A stretch of 64,000 bases of DNA from an uncultured Eubacteriales bacterium. GTDB lineage: Bacteria; Bacillota; Clostridia; Oscillospirales; Oscillospiraceae. Location of the stretch: the NCBI GenBank assembly GCA_900316255.1, contig ONCI01000001.1, forward strand, positions 124,001-188,000. The letters run 5' to 3'. Each line of letters starts with the position of its first letter. The first letter of the stretch is position 1. Under the pieces are notes generated by a model. That model saw only the letters and a program-made list of their open reading frames with translations. It was not told where the DNA came from and did no database searches. Of this stretch, positions 8,893-17,536 are shown piece by piece. Made by a program: the position numbers and the translations under genes.

Positions 8893-10029
8893 TTAATAGC
8901 CATATCTGGGATAGAAAGCTTCAGGAATTGTCCACTGTACTTCGGAGAGAATCCGATCCTGGTCCTCTCCAAACAGCGGACCGTTATTCAATTGATGGAA
9001 GTCGAGTTCCCCATAATAAAGATTTGGCTCCAGCAGTACAGGTTCCCCGTTTTCATCAATCGCGATATCCCACGATACCAGCCGGAAAAGTGGAAAAGAT
9101 TCGTGCAAATTCTCAACAAACTTGATAGAAGCTTCAAAAGACGGAACCGTGATTGAGTCGAAAGAGATTTCGGAGGATGGATGCAGTTCGTATTTCTTTC
9201 CGGAAACTGCATATGCAACGGGCTTGAGTCTTCCGCTGGCGGTAATGCCGCAGGTAATCCCGCCGGAACTGGCATTGTCTACGCGACTTTGATTGATGCC
9301 CATCCGGAGAATAGAGGAATAAACCTTTGCCTTCCCGTTTTCCAGAAATGTCAAATGCCGAATAGTGTTGACTGAAGCAGGGTTCAACTTGGCAAGATCC
9401 GGATGCTGTTTCAAAACTTTTTGTATTACAATATCCTTATTCTCGTCCTTTATCAAGTCGAATACCTGCTGCGACAGATTATTCCCGGACAGGAAGAAGA
9501 CTCCTTTTCCGCCCATGGACTCATTCGCAAACTTGATGACAACTTCGTCCACGGCATCGAGTTGATCACGCAGCTCTTTTTCGCTTATTGAGCAGTAGTC
9601 CCTATCGACCCAACTGCGATTCATTCTGCAAGCGATCGTCTCTGGCTGCTTGGCCTGGGGGAACAGTTTCGCATACAGGCATTTGTTGTCTATCGCTCTG
9701 CCACGCGTCCTGTTGCTAAAGCCTAAATCTATCAGATTATAATATAAACTATCCGGGATATAGTGCGCATCGAAATGGCCGGTTGCCAAGGTATAAAATG
9801 CATGATACTCACAAGTGAACAGAGATGAAACAGGAAATCTGGATTTCCACAAATCTTGAGCGGCTTGTCTTTGCTCGTTTGACAAAATGCGGGTCTCTTC
9901 CAAGTGACCAAAATTGGGTTCCCAGAGTTTCCTACCTCCAGATAGAGACTTTTCCATTTTTTTGCAAAATGCTCTCCGAGCCCATTGATTAAAGAAAGCT
10001 TGGTAGCACTTATGTAATATGCGATTCAT
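8893..10029 (-). CDS. Sugar-transfer-associated ATP-grasp protein, copy 2
   Basis: 378 residues from the ATG at 10029, chosen because GGAG lies 9 bases upstream; an ATG at 10044 would add five residues. Family blocks in order are FANESMGGKGVFFL, KQHPDLAKLNPASVNTIR, VDNASSGGITCGI and the C-terminal VSWDIAIDENGEPVLLEPN. The usual EAN of the last block is EPN here. The N-terminal ~110 residues form an extra family-specific domain (YIPDSLYYNLIDLGF) that copy 4 (12271-13413) shares (YLPDTVYYRMILPYF). It is the last gene of block B, 108 bases behind copy 3. Substrate unknown; ligation of a carboxylate to an amine or hydroxyl on a glycan precursor is the family-level expectation. Confidence 0.8.
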   Translation of the reverse strand: MNRILHKCYQAFFNQWARRAFCKKMEKSLSGGRKLWEPNFGHLEETRILSNEQRQAAQDLWKSRFPVSSLFTCEYHAFYTLATGHFDAHYIPDSLYYNLIDLGFSNRTRGRAIDNKCLYAKLFPQAKQPETIACRMNRSWVDRDYCSISEKELRDQLDAVDEVVIKFANESMGGKGVFFLSGNNLSQQVFDLIKDENKDIVIQKVLKQHPDLAKLNPASVNTIRHLTFLENGKAKVYSSILRMGINQSRVDNASSGGITCGITASGRLKPVAYAVSGKKYELHPSSEISFDSITVPSFEASIKFVENLHESFPLFRLVSWDIAIDENGEPVLLEPNLYYGELDFHQLNNGPLFGEDQDRILSEVQWTIPEAFYPRYGY

Positions 10030-10137
10030 TTTTCTGTTCTCCATTCTTATCTCTTGCCCTTGTTAATGCCTCAGAAGAAAAAATAAGTCCGGAACTAATC
10101 AATTACTACGCGGTGTTACGATCAATCTCAGGAGTCC

Positions 10138-11145
10138 CTACCTAAAAAGGATATCCATAATCATCTTCTTTTTTCCGATCTGGTCAAGCTGAATCACAAG
10201 AGGGTCCTGCCCGATATTTGCTTCTATGAATTCTACACCGCTCTCTGTGATCGCAATGTCCCAGCCTAGAAAAGTCAGCTTATCAGAGCGTTGCGCCGCT
10301 TCAACCACACTGGCTTTAGCCTCTTCCCAATGCGGTATTTGAAGCCCGAGAACGATTCGTTGCGATGTGGGATGGACCATGTATTTTTGGCTTGATGTAT
10401 AACTTCTTCCATATCCGCATACGATCCCAGTCTCGACATCGATGGGGTATGCAATTCCGCCGCTATGGAAGTTGTCGACATATTTGCCTTTACCTCCAAC
10501 TCTCAGACATGCCCCGACGATATGTGCTTTATTCCCGCGGTCAACTGCGGTACCGATTCTGATTGTATTCACAGAAGAAGGATTCAGTTCATCCAGAACA
10601 GGATGCTGGTGAATATACTCCTCTAAAACATAAGAGCCGACAATAATATCATCAACAATACTTTCAAGATTTGGATCGTCCGACAGAACAAGTGAGATTC
10701 CTTTTCCCTGCGTATTGTTGAGTTGCTTTACAAGGATCTTTTTGTTTCTCGAGATAAAATCTGTAACCTCTTTCTTGCTCGAATGATCGCTCAAGAGATA
10801 ATCGCGGTGCACAAACTGGGAATAGGTTTTATTGAACACATACTTATTGGCGATAGAAGACAATTCCTCAGGGGTGCAGTTTTGTTTCAACTGATCAGCA
10901 ATCTGCTGCCCTTCTATTCCGGTCATGAAAGATCTTTTTTCTTTATGGCTCTTTTTATAAAACTCATTGATTATGTACTGCTTAGGATCTACACCCCAAA
11001 TCACATAATTGATAGCAGCATCAAAGATATCCTTTCGGTCGCACCCCACCGATGCCCAATCATATTGTTTCTTAATTGAAAAGGTTTTTTTCGCCTTTCT
11101 CCAAGGCTTTCTTAGCCTGTTTTTTACCTTTGAAAACAGAAGCAT
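10138..11145 (-). CDS. Sugar-transfer-associated ATP-grasp protein, copy 3
   Basis: 335 residues with a basic N-terminus (KVKNRLRKPWRKAKK), a nucleotide-binding loop NNTQGKGISLVL, the family block HQHPVLDELNPSSVNTIR, VDNFHSGGIAYPID, and LGWDIAITESGVEFIEAN at the end. It resembles copy 1 (3256-4260) most, in length and in sharing the N-terminal EFYKKSHKEKRSF segment (FFKKSFSERNQF in copy 1). The start could also be TTG at 11148. It follows the opine-dehydrogenase-like gene by about 30 bases, so it may use that enzyme's product. Confidence 0.8.
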   Translation of the reverse strand: MLLFSKVKNRLRKPWRKAKKTFSIKKQYDWASVGCDRKDIFDAAINYVIWGVDPKQYIINEFYKKSHKEKRSFMTGIEGQQIADQLKQNCTPEELSSIANKYVFNKTYSQFVHRDYLLSDHSSKKEVTDFISRNKKILVKQLNNTQGKGISLVLSDDPNLESIVDDIIVGSYVLEEYIHQHPVLDELNPSSVNTIRIGTAVDRGNKAHIVGACLRVGGKGKYVDNFHSGGIAYPIDVETGIVCGYGRSYTSSQKYMVHPTSQRIVLGLQIPHWEEAKASVVEAAQRSDKLTFLGWDIAITESGVEFIEANIGQDPLVIQLDQIGKKKMIMDILFR

Positions 11146-11176
11146 CAATACTCGATTCCTTTCAATTTGCTCTGTG

Positions 11177-12274
11177 TCAGATAATTATCTCACGTTTCCC
11201 ACTGTCTCTGAGTATCGTTTTCATGTTCTCAATGCCTAGCCGCTCAGGAGTCCTTCCCTCCGCCCGCATAGAGCGCCCGAGGGCGGCGGAAGCAATATTG
11301 ATCAGTGCCGTGCAGATAGGCGTTGCCACACCAAGGGCACTGCCGAGAGACTCCAGCATCACAAGCCCCTGCGGGACATCTTCGGAAATATAACGGGAAT
11401 CAACCTTCGTTGGCCCTTTTGCCCGGGTAGGCATCTCGGCATATTCCAAAAAGACTTCTTTGGCATCTATGGTTTCATCCAATGAGTTGCGATACTTGCA
11501 AGCTTCCACATAAGGGATTCTGTCAAAGCCCAATTTCTCCAGAACGGCCATTTTTTCCCCGTCCAGAGCATCCAAAACCATCCATGTGTGAGGATTGTCC
11601 CGGGTGTATGCCTCGTGATACATGCAGAAGTCGCCGTGGGAGCTTTCAATTCTCGGAATGCTTAGCACTGAGCCGACGGTATGAACCACAAGGTTCGGAT
11701 TGTGAAGAGCGGCCTCTACAACAGAGCCAAGATACACGATACGCTCCTGCAACTGATCGAGCTTATTCTTGGCCTCCGTTTTCCTGGATGCGGGATAAAT
11801 CCCAACGGGATTACGCACATTTCGGAAGCCGACGCGAAACAGACCCGGTTCCATGATCCGGCCATCGATGAATGAGCTTTCCGCTTCAGCGATAATCAGC
11901 CTCTTCCCTGCGCAATGCTTAAGGACATACGCGGTTGAAAGATATCCGGGATTGATCAGCAGGATTTGATCGTCCTGCAGATAGGGAGCAATACGTTTGA
12001 TCAGCTGCTCATGATAGTTTGTCTGGATGTAGATGATAACGATCTCCGCTTCCTGAATATCTGCCACATCGCGACTGAGCTTGTGAATATGAGCAGATTT
12101 GATTTCGCCGAATTCATTCAGCGTCATCTTCCCGTTGTTTGCCTGCAGCCAGGCGAAGTTGTCATCATGTAAAGAATTGGATGTCTTGATCAGTGTAACG
12201 TCATGACCGTGCATGGTTAAATCCGCTGCAACCGCGCAACCGGCATTTCCCGCACCAAGTATTGCAATCTTCAT
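11177..12274 (-). CDS. NAD/NADP-dependent opine dehydrogenase-like protein
   Basis: 365 residues, the usual size. The N-terminal Rossmann domain starts MKIAILGAGNAGCAVAADL (GxGxxG). The C-terminal half carries the octopine/nopaline dehydrogenase-like helical domain, including NLVVHTVGSVLSIPRIE and an LGVATPICTALINIAS end. Opine dehydrogenases reductively condense an amino group with a 2-oxo acid to give N-(carboxyalkyl) amino acids. Such residues (for example alanopine and N-(1-carboxyethyl)lysine) are known components of some bacterial polysaccharides, which fits this location. A simple 2-hydroxyacid or sugar dehydrogenase activity is the alternative. It is flanked on both sides by ATP-grasp genes and overlaps the upstream one by 4 bases. 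Confidence 0.78.
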   Translation of the reverse strand: MKIAILGAGNAGCAVAADLTMHGHDVTLIKTSNSLHDDNFAWLQANNGKMTLNEFGEIKSAHIHKLSRDVADIQEAEIVIIYIQTNYHEQLIKRIAPYLQDDQILLINPGYLSTAYVLKHCAGKRLIIAEAESSFIDGRIMEPGLFRVGFRNVRNPVGIYPASRKTEAKNKLDQLQERIVYLGSVVEAALHNPNLVVHTVGSVLSIPRIESSHGDFCMYHEAYTRDNPHTWMVLDALDGEKMAVLEKLGFDRIPYVEACKYRNSLDETIDAKEVFLEYAEMPTRAKGPTKVDSRYISEDVPQGLVMLESLGSALGVATPICTALINIASAALGRSMRAEGRTPERLGIENMKTILRDSGKREIII

Positions 12275-13413
12275 ATTCCAAAAATCCTTTCAAATTGCTT
12301 CATTAGAGGAACAGTAAGGGGGGATCTGCGTTTACTGTTTTTCAAGAATACTTCGTCTAATACTTCATCCGTCAGGTTGCCAAATGTAGGCCCGCAACTG
12401 ACTTGATTGGGTTCAGGCATCACATTGTATTCTATAAAAACAGGAGCTCCGTCATCGCGAACTGCAAAATCCCAACCGATAAGATCGAAGTATGGCAATT
12501 GAAGATGTAACTGCTTTGCTGATTCTACTACATCATGCATATTCGGAACAACAATATCCTTAAACGCAATTCCGCTCGGGTGTTTGTCTGTCCAAACAGC
12601 TTTTCGCGTTACAGCTTTTTCGGCCAACCTGCCATCGGGCCGGATCACACAGGAGATTCCACCGGCTGAGATGTTATCGATCCGCGAACCGGAACTGCCC
12701 ATTCGGAGTATAGTAGATAGAACATGAACGTCGTTTTTAAACCTGAACGTGACAACTCTGATAGTATTTAACGATGTCTGATTGATTCTTGCAAGATCTG
12801 GATGCTGAGATACAATGCGTTGAACGACAAAATCTTTCCTGAAAGAAGAAAAAAGTGCTCCCACATCATTCCTGCCGCGATCGTAAAACTCAATTCTTTT
12901 CCCACGACCGCTATTGATGGAAGGTTTAAAAATCAAATGGTCTTCCTTTTCGCAAATGCGTTTCGCATCTTCGAAAGAAATGATCTCATTTTTGTCTCCG
13001 TTATAATAGTATCCGGCAATATTCTTAACAATCGTATCCGGCATTTCAACTCCGTGCAAAAGGAATCGATACATGCACTTATCTGTATACGCCTTTCGCA
13101 TCGAAATATCATTGAAATACGGAAGGATCATCCGATAATACACCGTATCCGGTAAATAACGGGGATCATATGCATCCAGCCCGTTGCAGTAGTTTGCAAA
13201 CCAATACCGTTTAGGCTTCAAACCGTATTTTTTCCAATATGCAATTACAGTGTCTCGATACTCTTGTGATGTTCCCTGATAGCCGTTATTGATCAGTTTC
13301 ACCCTCTTCTTGACCCACGAAGCTTTCTCGCGCGCCAGTTTCTCTGTCTTGAGCCAGGAATAAAGCCTGTCCGCTCGCTTATCCATCTCAATGACTGCTC
13401 TATCGAAAACCAT
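12271..13413 (-). CDS. Sugar-transfer-associated ATP-grasp protein, copy 4
   Basis: 380 residues. Family blocks: FKPSINSGRGKRIEFY (nucleotide-binding loop), SQHPDLARINQTSLNTIR, IDNISAGGISCVI and IGWDFAVRDDGAPVFIEYN. The start is the ATG at 13413 with AGGAGG a few bases upstream. Its stop overlaps the opine-dehydrogenase-like start (ATGA), so the two should be made together. It shares the ~120-residue N-terminal extension with copy 2. The substrate cannot be told from sequence. Confidence 0.8.
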   Translation of the reverse strand: MVFDRAVIEMDKRADRLYSWLKTEKLAREKASWVKKRVKLINNGYQGTSQEYRDTVIAYWKKYGLKPKRYWFANYCNGLDAYDPRYLPDTVYYRMILPYFNDISMRKAYTDKCMYRFLLHGVEMPDTIVKNIAGYYYNGDKNEIISFEDAKRICEKEDHLIFKPSINSGRGKRIEFYDRGRNDVGALFSSFRKDFVVQRIVSQHPDLARINQTSLNTIRVVTFRFKNDVHVLSTILRMGSSGSRIDNISAGGISCVIRPDGRLAEKAVTRKAVWTDKHPSGIAFKDIVVPNMHDVVESAKQLHLQLPYFDLIGWDFAVRDDGAPVFIEYNVMPEPNQVSCGPTFGNLTDEVLDEVFLKNSKRRSPLTVPLMKQFERIFGI

Positions 13414-13478
13414 GTGTTTCCTCCTGTTGACTATTGATTATCCACCATATAAATCCTAATGAATTCACCTTTTTTACT

Positions 13479-14537
13479 TTACCACTTGTCCAGCAGGCCA
13501 TACTCCCGCATGAACTGACCAAGCTTCTCGTTCCGCTGGGGCTTGATCATCTGAATGCCCAAATCAGAACCGCGGTTGATTTCAAGAATGTATGGGTCGC
13601 CCGAGTCAGTTGCAACCACGTCCCAGGCCAGGAAGGTGTAGCAGGGGAAGCAATGGTGAGCATGAAGCAGCTTCGCCTTGATCTTCTCCCAATCGGTGAT
13701 TTGCACGCCCTCGATCTGCTCGCCGGTGTCGGGATGGATCGAATGAAATCGATCCGGATCAAATAGTGTTTTCGCCGGGCCGAGCGTCCCGGTTTCCAAA
13801 TCAACGAGGGAGAATAAACCTCCGCTGCTGATGTTGTCAGCTGGAAGGCTTCTCTTGGAACCAAAGCGATGGAAAGAGAGCAGCACTTCGATTTCCCCGT
13901 TTTGATGCTGCCCAGTGATCACACGAATGCTGTTTGTGGTTTCCGGAAAGATCTTTTTGGCATACTCCGCCTGGCAAGCGTAATCAACAATGATCGAGCC
14001 TTCCCAGGAACAGACAGAAGAGCGGAGCTGATCAGGAGTGCGCTCTTTCCCGTCGATCGAGTATTTCTGCCCGTCAAATGCAAGGCTGTGGAGTCCATTC
14101 CCGCCGCCCCAGCTTCTTGTAGGTTTGGCTATGAGCTTTCCCTTTTCGTTAAGAATGGGGAGAATGTCAACGGTTTTACCGGCGTCCATATCGATGCAGC
14201 TTCCATTTTTCACCCAGCAATTCACATGAGGGACCCGAACAAAGCTTCCAAACAGGCGTTCAAACAAAACCTTTTCTCCCAGAATAGAAGCGAAACGCCC
14301 GTTGATGTCTTCCAGACGCCAGCGCTCCCGATAGCTGATATAATCGTGGTAGTCATTGGTTTTCAGCTTGAAGCGATAGTAGTCCTCCGCCGGGAAGCCA
14401 AGCCGATAGTATTTGAGCTTGTCTGCAAAGGAAATGGGGGTGTCGATCCCCAAATCAACTTTGAATTTGTGGCACCAGATTCTCCGAAAGTCATCATATT
14501 TTCGCTTGGCCATATACAGCGGTTTGGCTATCAGCAT
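13479..14537 (-). CDS. Sugar-transfer-associated ATP-grasp protein, copy 5
   Basis: 352 residues from the ATG at 14537, chosen because AAGGA lies 8 bases before it; the ATG at 14546 overlapping the previous stop is an alternative. The longer frame upstream is only overlap with the dehydrogenase gene. Blocks: KPTRSWGGGNGLHSL, then FPETTNSIRVITG (a divergent form of the NPSSVNTIR block), ADNISSGGLFSLVD and LAWDVVATDSGDPYILEIN. The HPDL segment of the other copies is not conserved, making this the most divergent intact member. The decayed fragment at 8530-8740 is its closest relative in the window. Confidence 0.8.
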   Translation of the reverse strand: MLIAKPLYMAKRKYDDFRRIWCHKFKVDLGIDTPISFADKLKYYRLGFPAEDYYRFKLKTNDYHDYISYRERWRLEDINGRFASILGEKVLFERLFGSFVRVPHVNCWVKNGSCIDMDAGKTVDILPILNEKGKLIAKPTRSWGGGNGLHSLAFDGQKYSIDGKERTPDQLRSSVCSWEGSIIVDYACQAEYAKKIFPETTNSIRVITGQHQNGEIEVLLSFHRFGSKRSLPADNISSGGLFSLVDLETGTLGPAKTLFDPDRFHSIHPDTGEQIEGVQITDWEKIKAKLLHAHHCFPCYTFLAWDVVATDSGDPYILEINRGSDLGIQMIKPQRNEKLGQFMREYGLLDKW

Positions 14538-14542
14538 GTGAT

Positions 14543-15475
14543 TCATCCTTTCGAGGCCGCTGCAGCTACAGCCTGCGCGATCTCCGCAAACATTCTCTTT
14601 CGCGTTTCCACGGTGCCGCCGGCGATATGGGGCGTCACCAGCACGTTCGGTTGGTCCGGGATCTGCTTCACGACTTGAGGATTGACGTCCAGGTCCAGAC
14701 ACACATAAAAGCCTGGGTTCTCCCGCGCTTTCTCAAACAGCGCCTCCGCGTCAATGGTATCCAGCCGCGACACACTGATGAAAACGGCGGTGGGCTTCAT
14801 CTCGCTGACAAGTTCCTCTGAGATCAGGCCAACAGTCTCCGGCTTGTTCGGGAGATTCACGGAGATGTAATCCGCGGTCCTGACCAACTCGTGAAGATCG
14901 ACGAAGCGAACGGAGCGCTCTTCCAAATCCCTATGATGATCCGGATTTCTTGTCCAGCAGAGGATCCGCATGCCGAAGAACAAAGCATAGTCCATGATCC
15001 GCCGGGAGATATTCCCGGCCCCGACGACGCCGATCGTTTTTCCGGAAAGGTCTTCGGGCTTCCGATACAGCTGCTTGTTATCTTTCCCCTGATGATAAAG
15101 GGAGTTCCCTTCTGTCAGCCGTTTGCAGCAGGAGAGCGCACAGCCCATTGTGTATTCGGCAACGGACTGGGCGTTGGCCTTGGGCGTGTTGAGGACCGTC
15201 ACAAGGTCCTTTTTTTCTGCCGGGATCCTGATGTGATCCAGACCGACGGAGGCCGTGCCGATGATGCGGGGCGTTTCGATCCCATCGAACATGTCCTCTG
15301 TGATCTTCTGGCTTGTGCCGATGATGACACAGTCATAGTCCCGCAGGATCTCTTTCATCTGAGTCGGATCCGGGCGGGGGACTCCCAGCGGGTGGACGGT
15401 GACCGACACTCCAGCAGCTGCCAATAGATCCCGCGCCTCCTGCGAGAAGTCATCAAAAATGCTGTATGCTTTCAT
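14543..15475 (-). CDS. D-isomer-specific 2-hydroxyacid dehydrogenase-like protein
   Basis: 310 residues. The NAD-binding Rossmann motif is GVVGAGNISRRI, the arginine of the active site is in ISVSRLDTID, and the catalytic histidine is in TPHIAGGT. The segment that normally supplies the catalytic glutamate (DVFxxEP type) reads LDLDVNPQVV here, so the Glu of the usual Asp/Glu-His pair appears to be absent. The enzyme could still reduce a 2-oxo acid or could have changed chemistry. It lies between the aldolase fusion and an ATP-grasp gene, overlapping the former by 4 bases; reduction of an aldolase-derived 2-oxo acid is the simplest reading. Confidence 0.82.
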   Translation of the reverse strand: MKAYSIFDDFSQEARDLLAAAGVSVTVHPLGVPRPDPTQMKEILRDYDCVIIGTSQKITEDMFDGIETPRIIGTASVGLDHIRIPAEKKDLVTVLNTPKANAQSVAEYTMGCALSCCKRLTEGNSLYHQGKDNKQLYRKPEDLSGKTIGVVGAGNISRRIMDYALFFGMRILCWTRNPDHHRDLEERSVRFVDLHELVRTADYISVNLPNKPETVGLISEELVSEMKPTAVFISVSRLDTIDAEALFEKARENPGFYVCLDLDVNPQVVKQIPDQPNVLVTPHIAGGTVETRKRMFAEIAQAVAAAASKG

Positions 15476-17202
15476 GCGAAGTATCCTTTCAAATACTCCG
15501 CCGCAAACTTTCTGTCGCAGGCGGCTCTTTTTTCATCCGGCATGTTTTTCAGCAGCTCGATCAGCACATCCGTCGTCACGCGGGGATCCGCCGTGAAGAT
15601 CTTGATATAGCTGGGCGTGCAGGAATAGAGAGAGGACAGATAATAGTCCAGGCTGTAGCCCCAGGGAGTCTTTTTCTGCTGTGCGGCGAAGTACTCGGAG
15701 ATCGCCTCGTACAGAACTGTGGAATCGTAATATTTCCCTTCCCGGATCAGGGTGGGCTCGATGAGCTCGGTGCACAGGTTGCCTGCGCCCTTGCCCATTC
15801 CCATGATGCTGGCGTCCAACATCATGTCGTGGCGCGCGTTATAGTCGAGGAAGGCAAGCGCGTTGGAATAGGCCATCTGGCGGTTGTTGTGCGCATGAAA
15901 GCCCAGCTTCATGGACATGCTGACATACTGGTCGGCGATCTCAAGCTTGTGGAGCAGGGCCTGATTGTCCATCTGACCGAAGCTGTCCACGACATAAAAG
16001 CCTTTTGCGCCGGCAAGCTCCGCGTTGCAAACCTGAATCAGCTGCTTGTATTCCTCGTCCGTATACCGCATGCAGACCATCGGCTGGATATAGAGATCAT
16101 AGCCCTTGGAGAGGATGATTTTTCCCCAGTCGATGGACTCTCGCCAATGCTCCTTATGGAAGGCAAGGCGGATCCCGTCCACGCCGTTCGCCGTCCTGTC
16201 GTGAAGTTTGGAGACATCAAAGGTGCCATAGTCGATCATCGCCAGGTAGTTCACACCGGCTTTTTTCCCGGTGTGCAGCAGCGTCTTCTCAATGGAGCGC
16301 TCGTTATCAAAGCAGGTGCGTCCCTCTGGGCTGCCTTTCTTTTCGTCGATATACCCGGTCTCGATGTACTCCACCCCGGATGCTTCCAGCGTAGATTTGA
16401 TTTTCTGCATCCGCTCGCTGCCAAAATCAAAGTTGAGGGCGATCCCGCCGTCCCGCAGCGTCACGTCCACAAGCTCAATTTTCCTCGTTTTGGGGCGTGC
16501 GCGAATGATCCGCTCTGCCACATCGAGATCGTTGTTGGTGGTGATCTTGAAATTGCTCGTGTGTCCCTTGACGATCCGGATCTTGTAGCCCAACTTCAGA
16601 ATCAGCTGCGTTGTGCCGGTGACAGAGGCTTTCGTCTCTTCTGTGAAGCTGTCCACAGCCTTTTTCAGCAGGGCGATATTGAAGCCGGAAGGATTCTGCC
16701 CGTTATACAGGCCTTTTCGGTCCAGCGTTCCGTCGATATAATCATCTTCATGAGATACGTGGATGGTATCAGTGGTAGGAACAACGGTCAATGCAAAATC
16801 ATACCGAAGCGCCGCATCGATACAATCATCCAGCATTTGCTGCGTGACAAAAGGCCGCACCGAATCGTGACAGATCAGGACGTCCTCTTTGTTCAGCCCA
16901 TACTGCGCGATCACGGCATCCATCGTGTTCACAAAGGAATCAAGGCGTTCTTTCCCGCCGTCTACCAGGGAAATCCTTTCAAGCTCCTCAGCGGAGAAAG
17001 ACGCCGAAAGCAAATCCTGGAGGTGGAGTCTCCAATCCTTATGGATGGCGATATAGATCCGTTCAAATCTGTCAGACTTCAAAAACTCCCGAACGGTGTG
17101 AAGGATGATCGGCGTTCCGCCGATCGAAATAAACTGCTTGGGGATCGAATGCCGTTCTATTCTTTTTCCGACGCCTCCGGCCAGAATCGCTGCAAATACC
17201 AT
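15472..17202 (-). CDS. Cytidylyltransferase (IspD/TarI-like) fused to a DRE-TIM (HMGL-like) aldolase
   Basis: 576 residues from the ATG at 17202, preceded by AAGGAG; the frame extends upstream but without support. Residues 1-235 are an IspD/TarI-type nucleotidyltransferase: FAAILAGGVGKRI with IPKQF, CHDSVRPFV, TVVPTTDTI, and a C-terminal lysine block (IRIVKGHTSNFKIT). Residues about 245-576 are an HMGL-like TIM barrel: ELVDVTLRDGG, ETGYID, LGFHAHNNRQ (metal-binding HxH) and LDASIMGMGKGAGN. The pairing suggests synthesis of a CDP-activated compound whose carbon skeleton is made or cleaved by the aldolase. It is the first gene of block B; the 2-hydroxyacid dehydrogenase follows with a 4-base overlap. 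Confidence 0.85.
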   Translation of the reverse strand: MVFAAILAGGVGKRIERHSIPKQFISIGGTPIILHTVREFLKSDRFERIYIAIHKDWRLHLQDLLSASFSAEELERISLVDGGKERLDSFVNTMDAVIAQYGLNKEDVLICHDSVRPFVTQQMLDDCIDAALRYDFALTVVPTTDTIHVSHEDDYIDGTLDRKGLYNGQNPSGFNIALLKKAVDSFTEETKASVTGTTQLILKLGYKIRIVKGHTSNFKITTNNDLDVAERIIRARPKTRKIELVDVTLRDGGIALNFDFGSERMQKIKSTLEASGVEYIETGYIDEKKGSPEGRTCFDNERSIEKTLLHTGKKAGVNYLAMIDYGTFDVSKLHDRTANGVDGIRLAFHKEHWRESIDWGKIILSKGYDLYIQPMVCMRYTDEEYKQLIQVCNAELAGAKGFYVVDSFGQMDNQALLHKLEIADQYVSMSMKLGFHAHNNRQMAYSNALAFLDYNARHDMMLDASIMGMGKGAGNLCTELIEPTLIREGKYYDSTVLYEAISEYFAAQQKKTPWGYSLDYYLSSLYSCTPSYIKIFTADPRVTTDVLIELLKNMPDEKRAACDRKFAAEYLKGYFA

Positions 17203-17341
17203 TTTCTTTCTCCTTGCCTGTCCTTTGTTGCGGATTGCCGTGTTTTTCCTGCGAGAAGGAAAGCTCTGTTCAGAGCTCTGTTTTTTGCGGCCGAGAGCAT
17301 CTTCAGGCTGCGGTCCGGCCGCATCACAGTCTCTCTTTGCG

Positions 17342-17350
17342 AGTATATCA
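17342..17350 (-). promoter_or_regulatory. Probable extended -10 promoter for block B
   Basis: On the minus strand, TATACT (17347-17342) is preceded by TGA, an extended -10 element; no good -35 box is seen. The leader to 17202 is about 130 bases and contains a 7-bp stem (17287-17293 with 17316-17322) followed by an A run and a palindromic AGAGCT pair, so it may be structured. Confidence 0.4.
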
Positions 17351-17481
17351 TACTTTGTTCTGAAATGCACTGTATTTTTCGAGATCAGGAGAAATAGGGC
17401 GGAAAGAGCAGGGGAGTGAACAGACGATCCATGTACCGCTTCCTTTTTATTTCGTAATGAATGTTTTTTTCACCTTCTTTC

Positions 17482-17510
17482 TGGACAATACGCCCTTTCG
17501 GTGGTATTAT
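17482..17510 (+). promoter_or_regulatory. Probable sigma-A promoter for block C
   Basis: TGGACA (17482-17487) and TATTAT (17505-17510) are 17 bases apart, immediately upstream of the small gene at 17537. It is divergent from the block B promoter within the 334-base gap 17203-17536. Confidence 0.6.
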
Positions 17511-17536
17511 ATATAAGGTTTACTATGGAGGTCTGT

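Noticed and set aside
14538..14702. Longer N-terminus for ATP-grasp copy 5
   Set aside because: The added residues are an out-of-frame reading of the dehydrogenase gene, and a good ribosome binding site supports the ATG at 14537.
15466..17397. Open frame of 643 codons on the plus strand opposite the aldolase fusion
   Set aside because: The minus strand encodes clear cytidylyltransferase and aldolase motifs; the plus frame has none and starts inside the dehydrogenase gene end.
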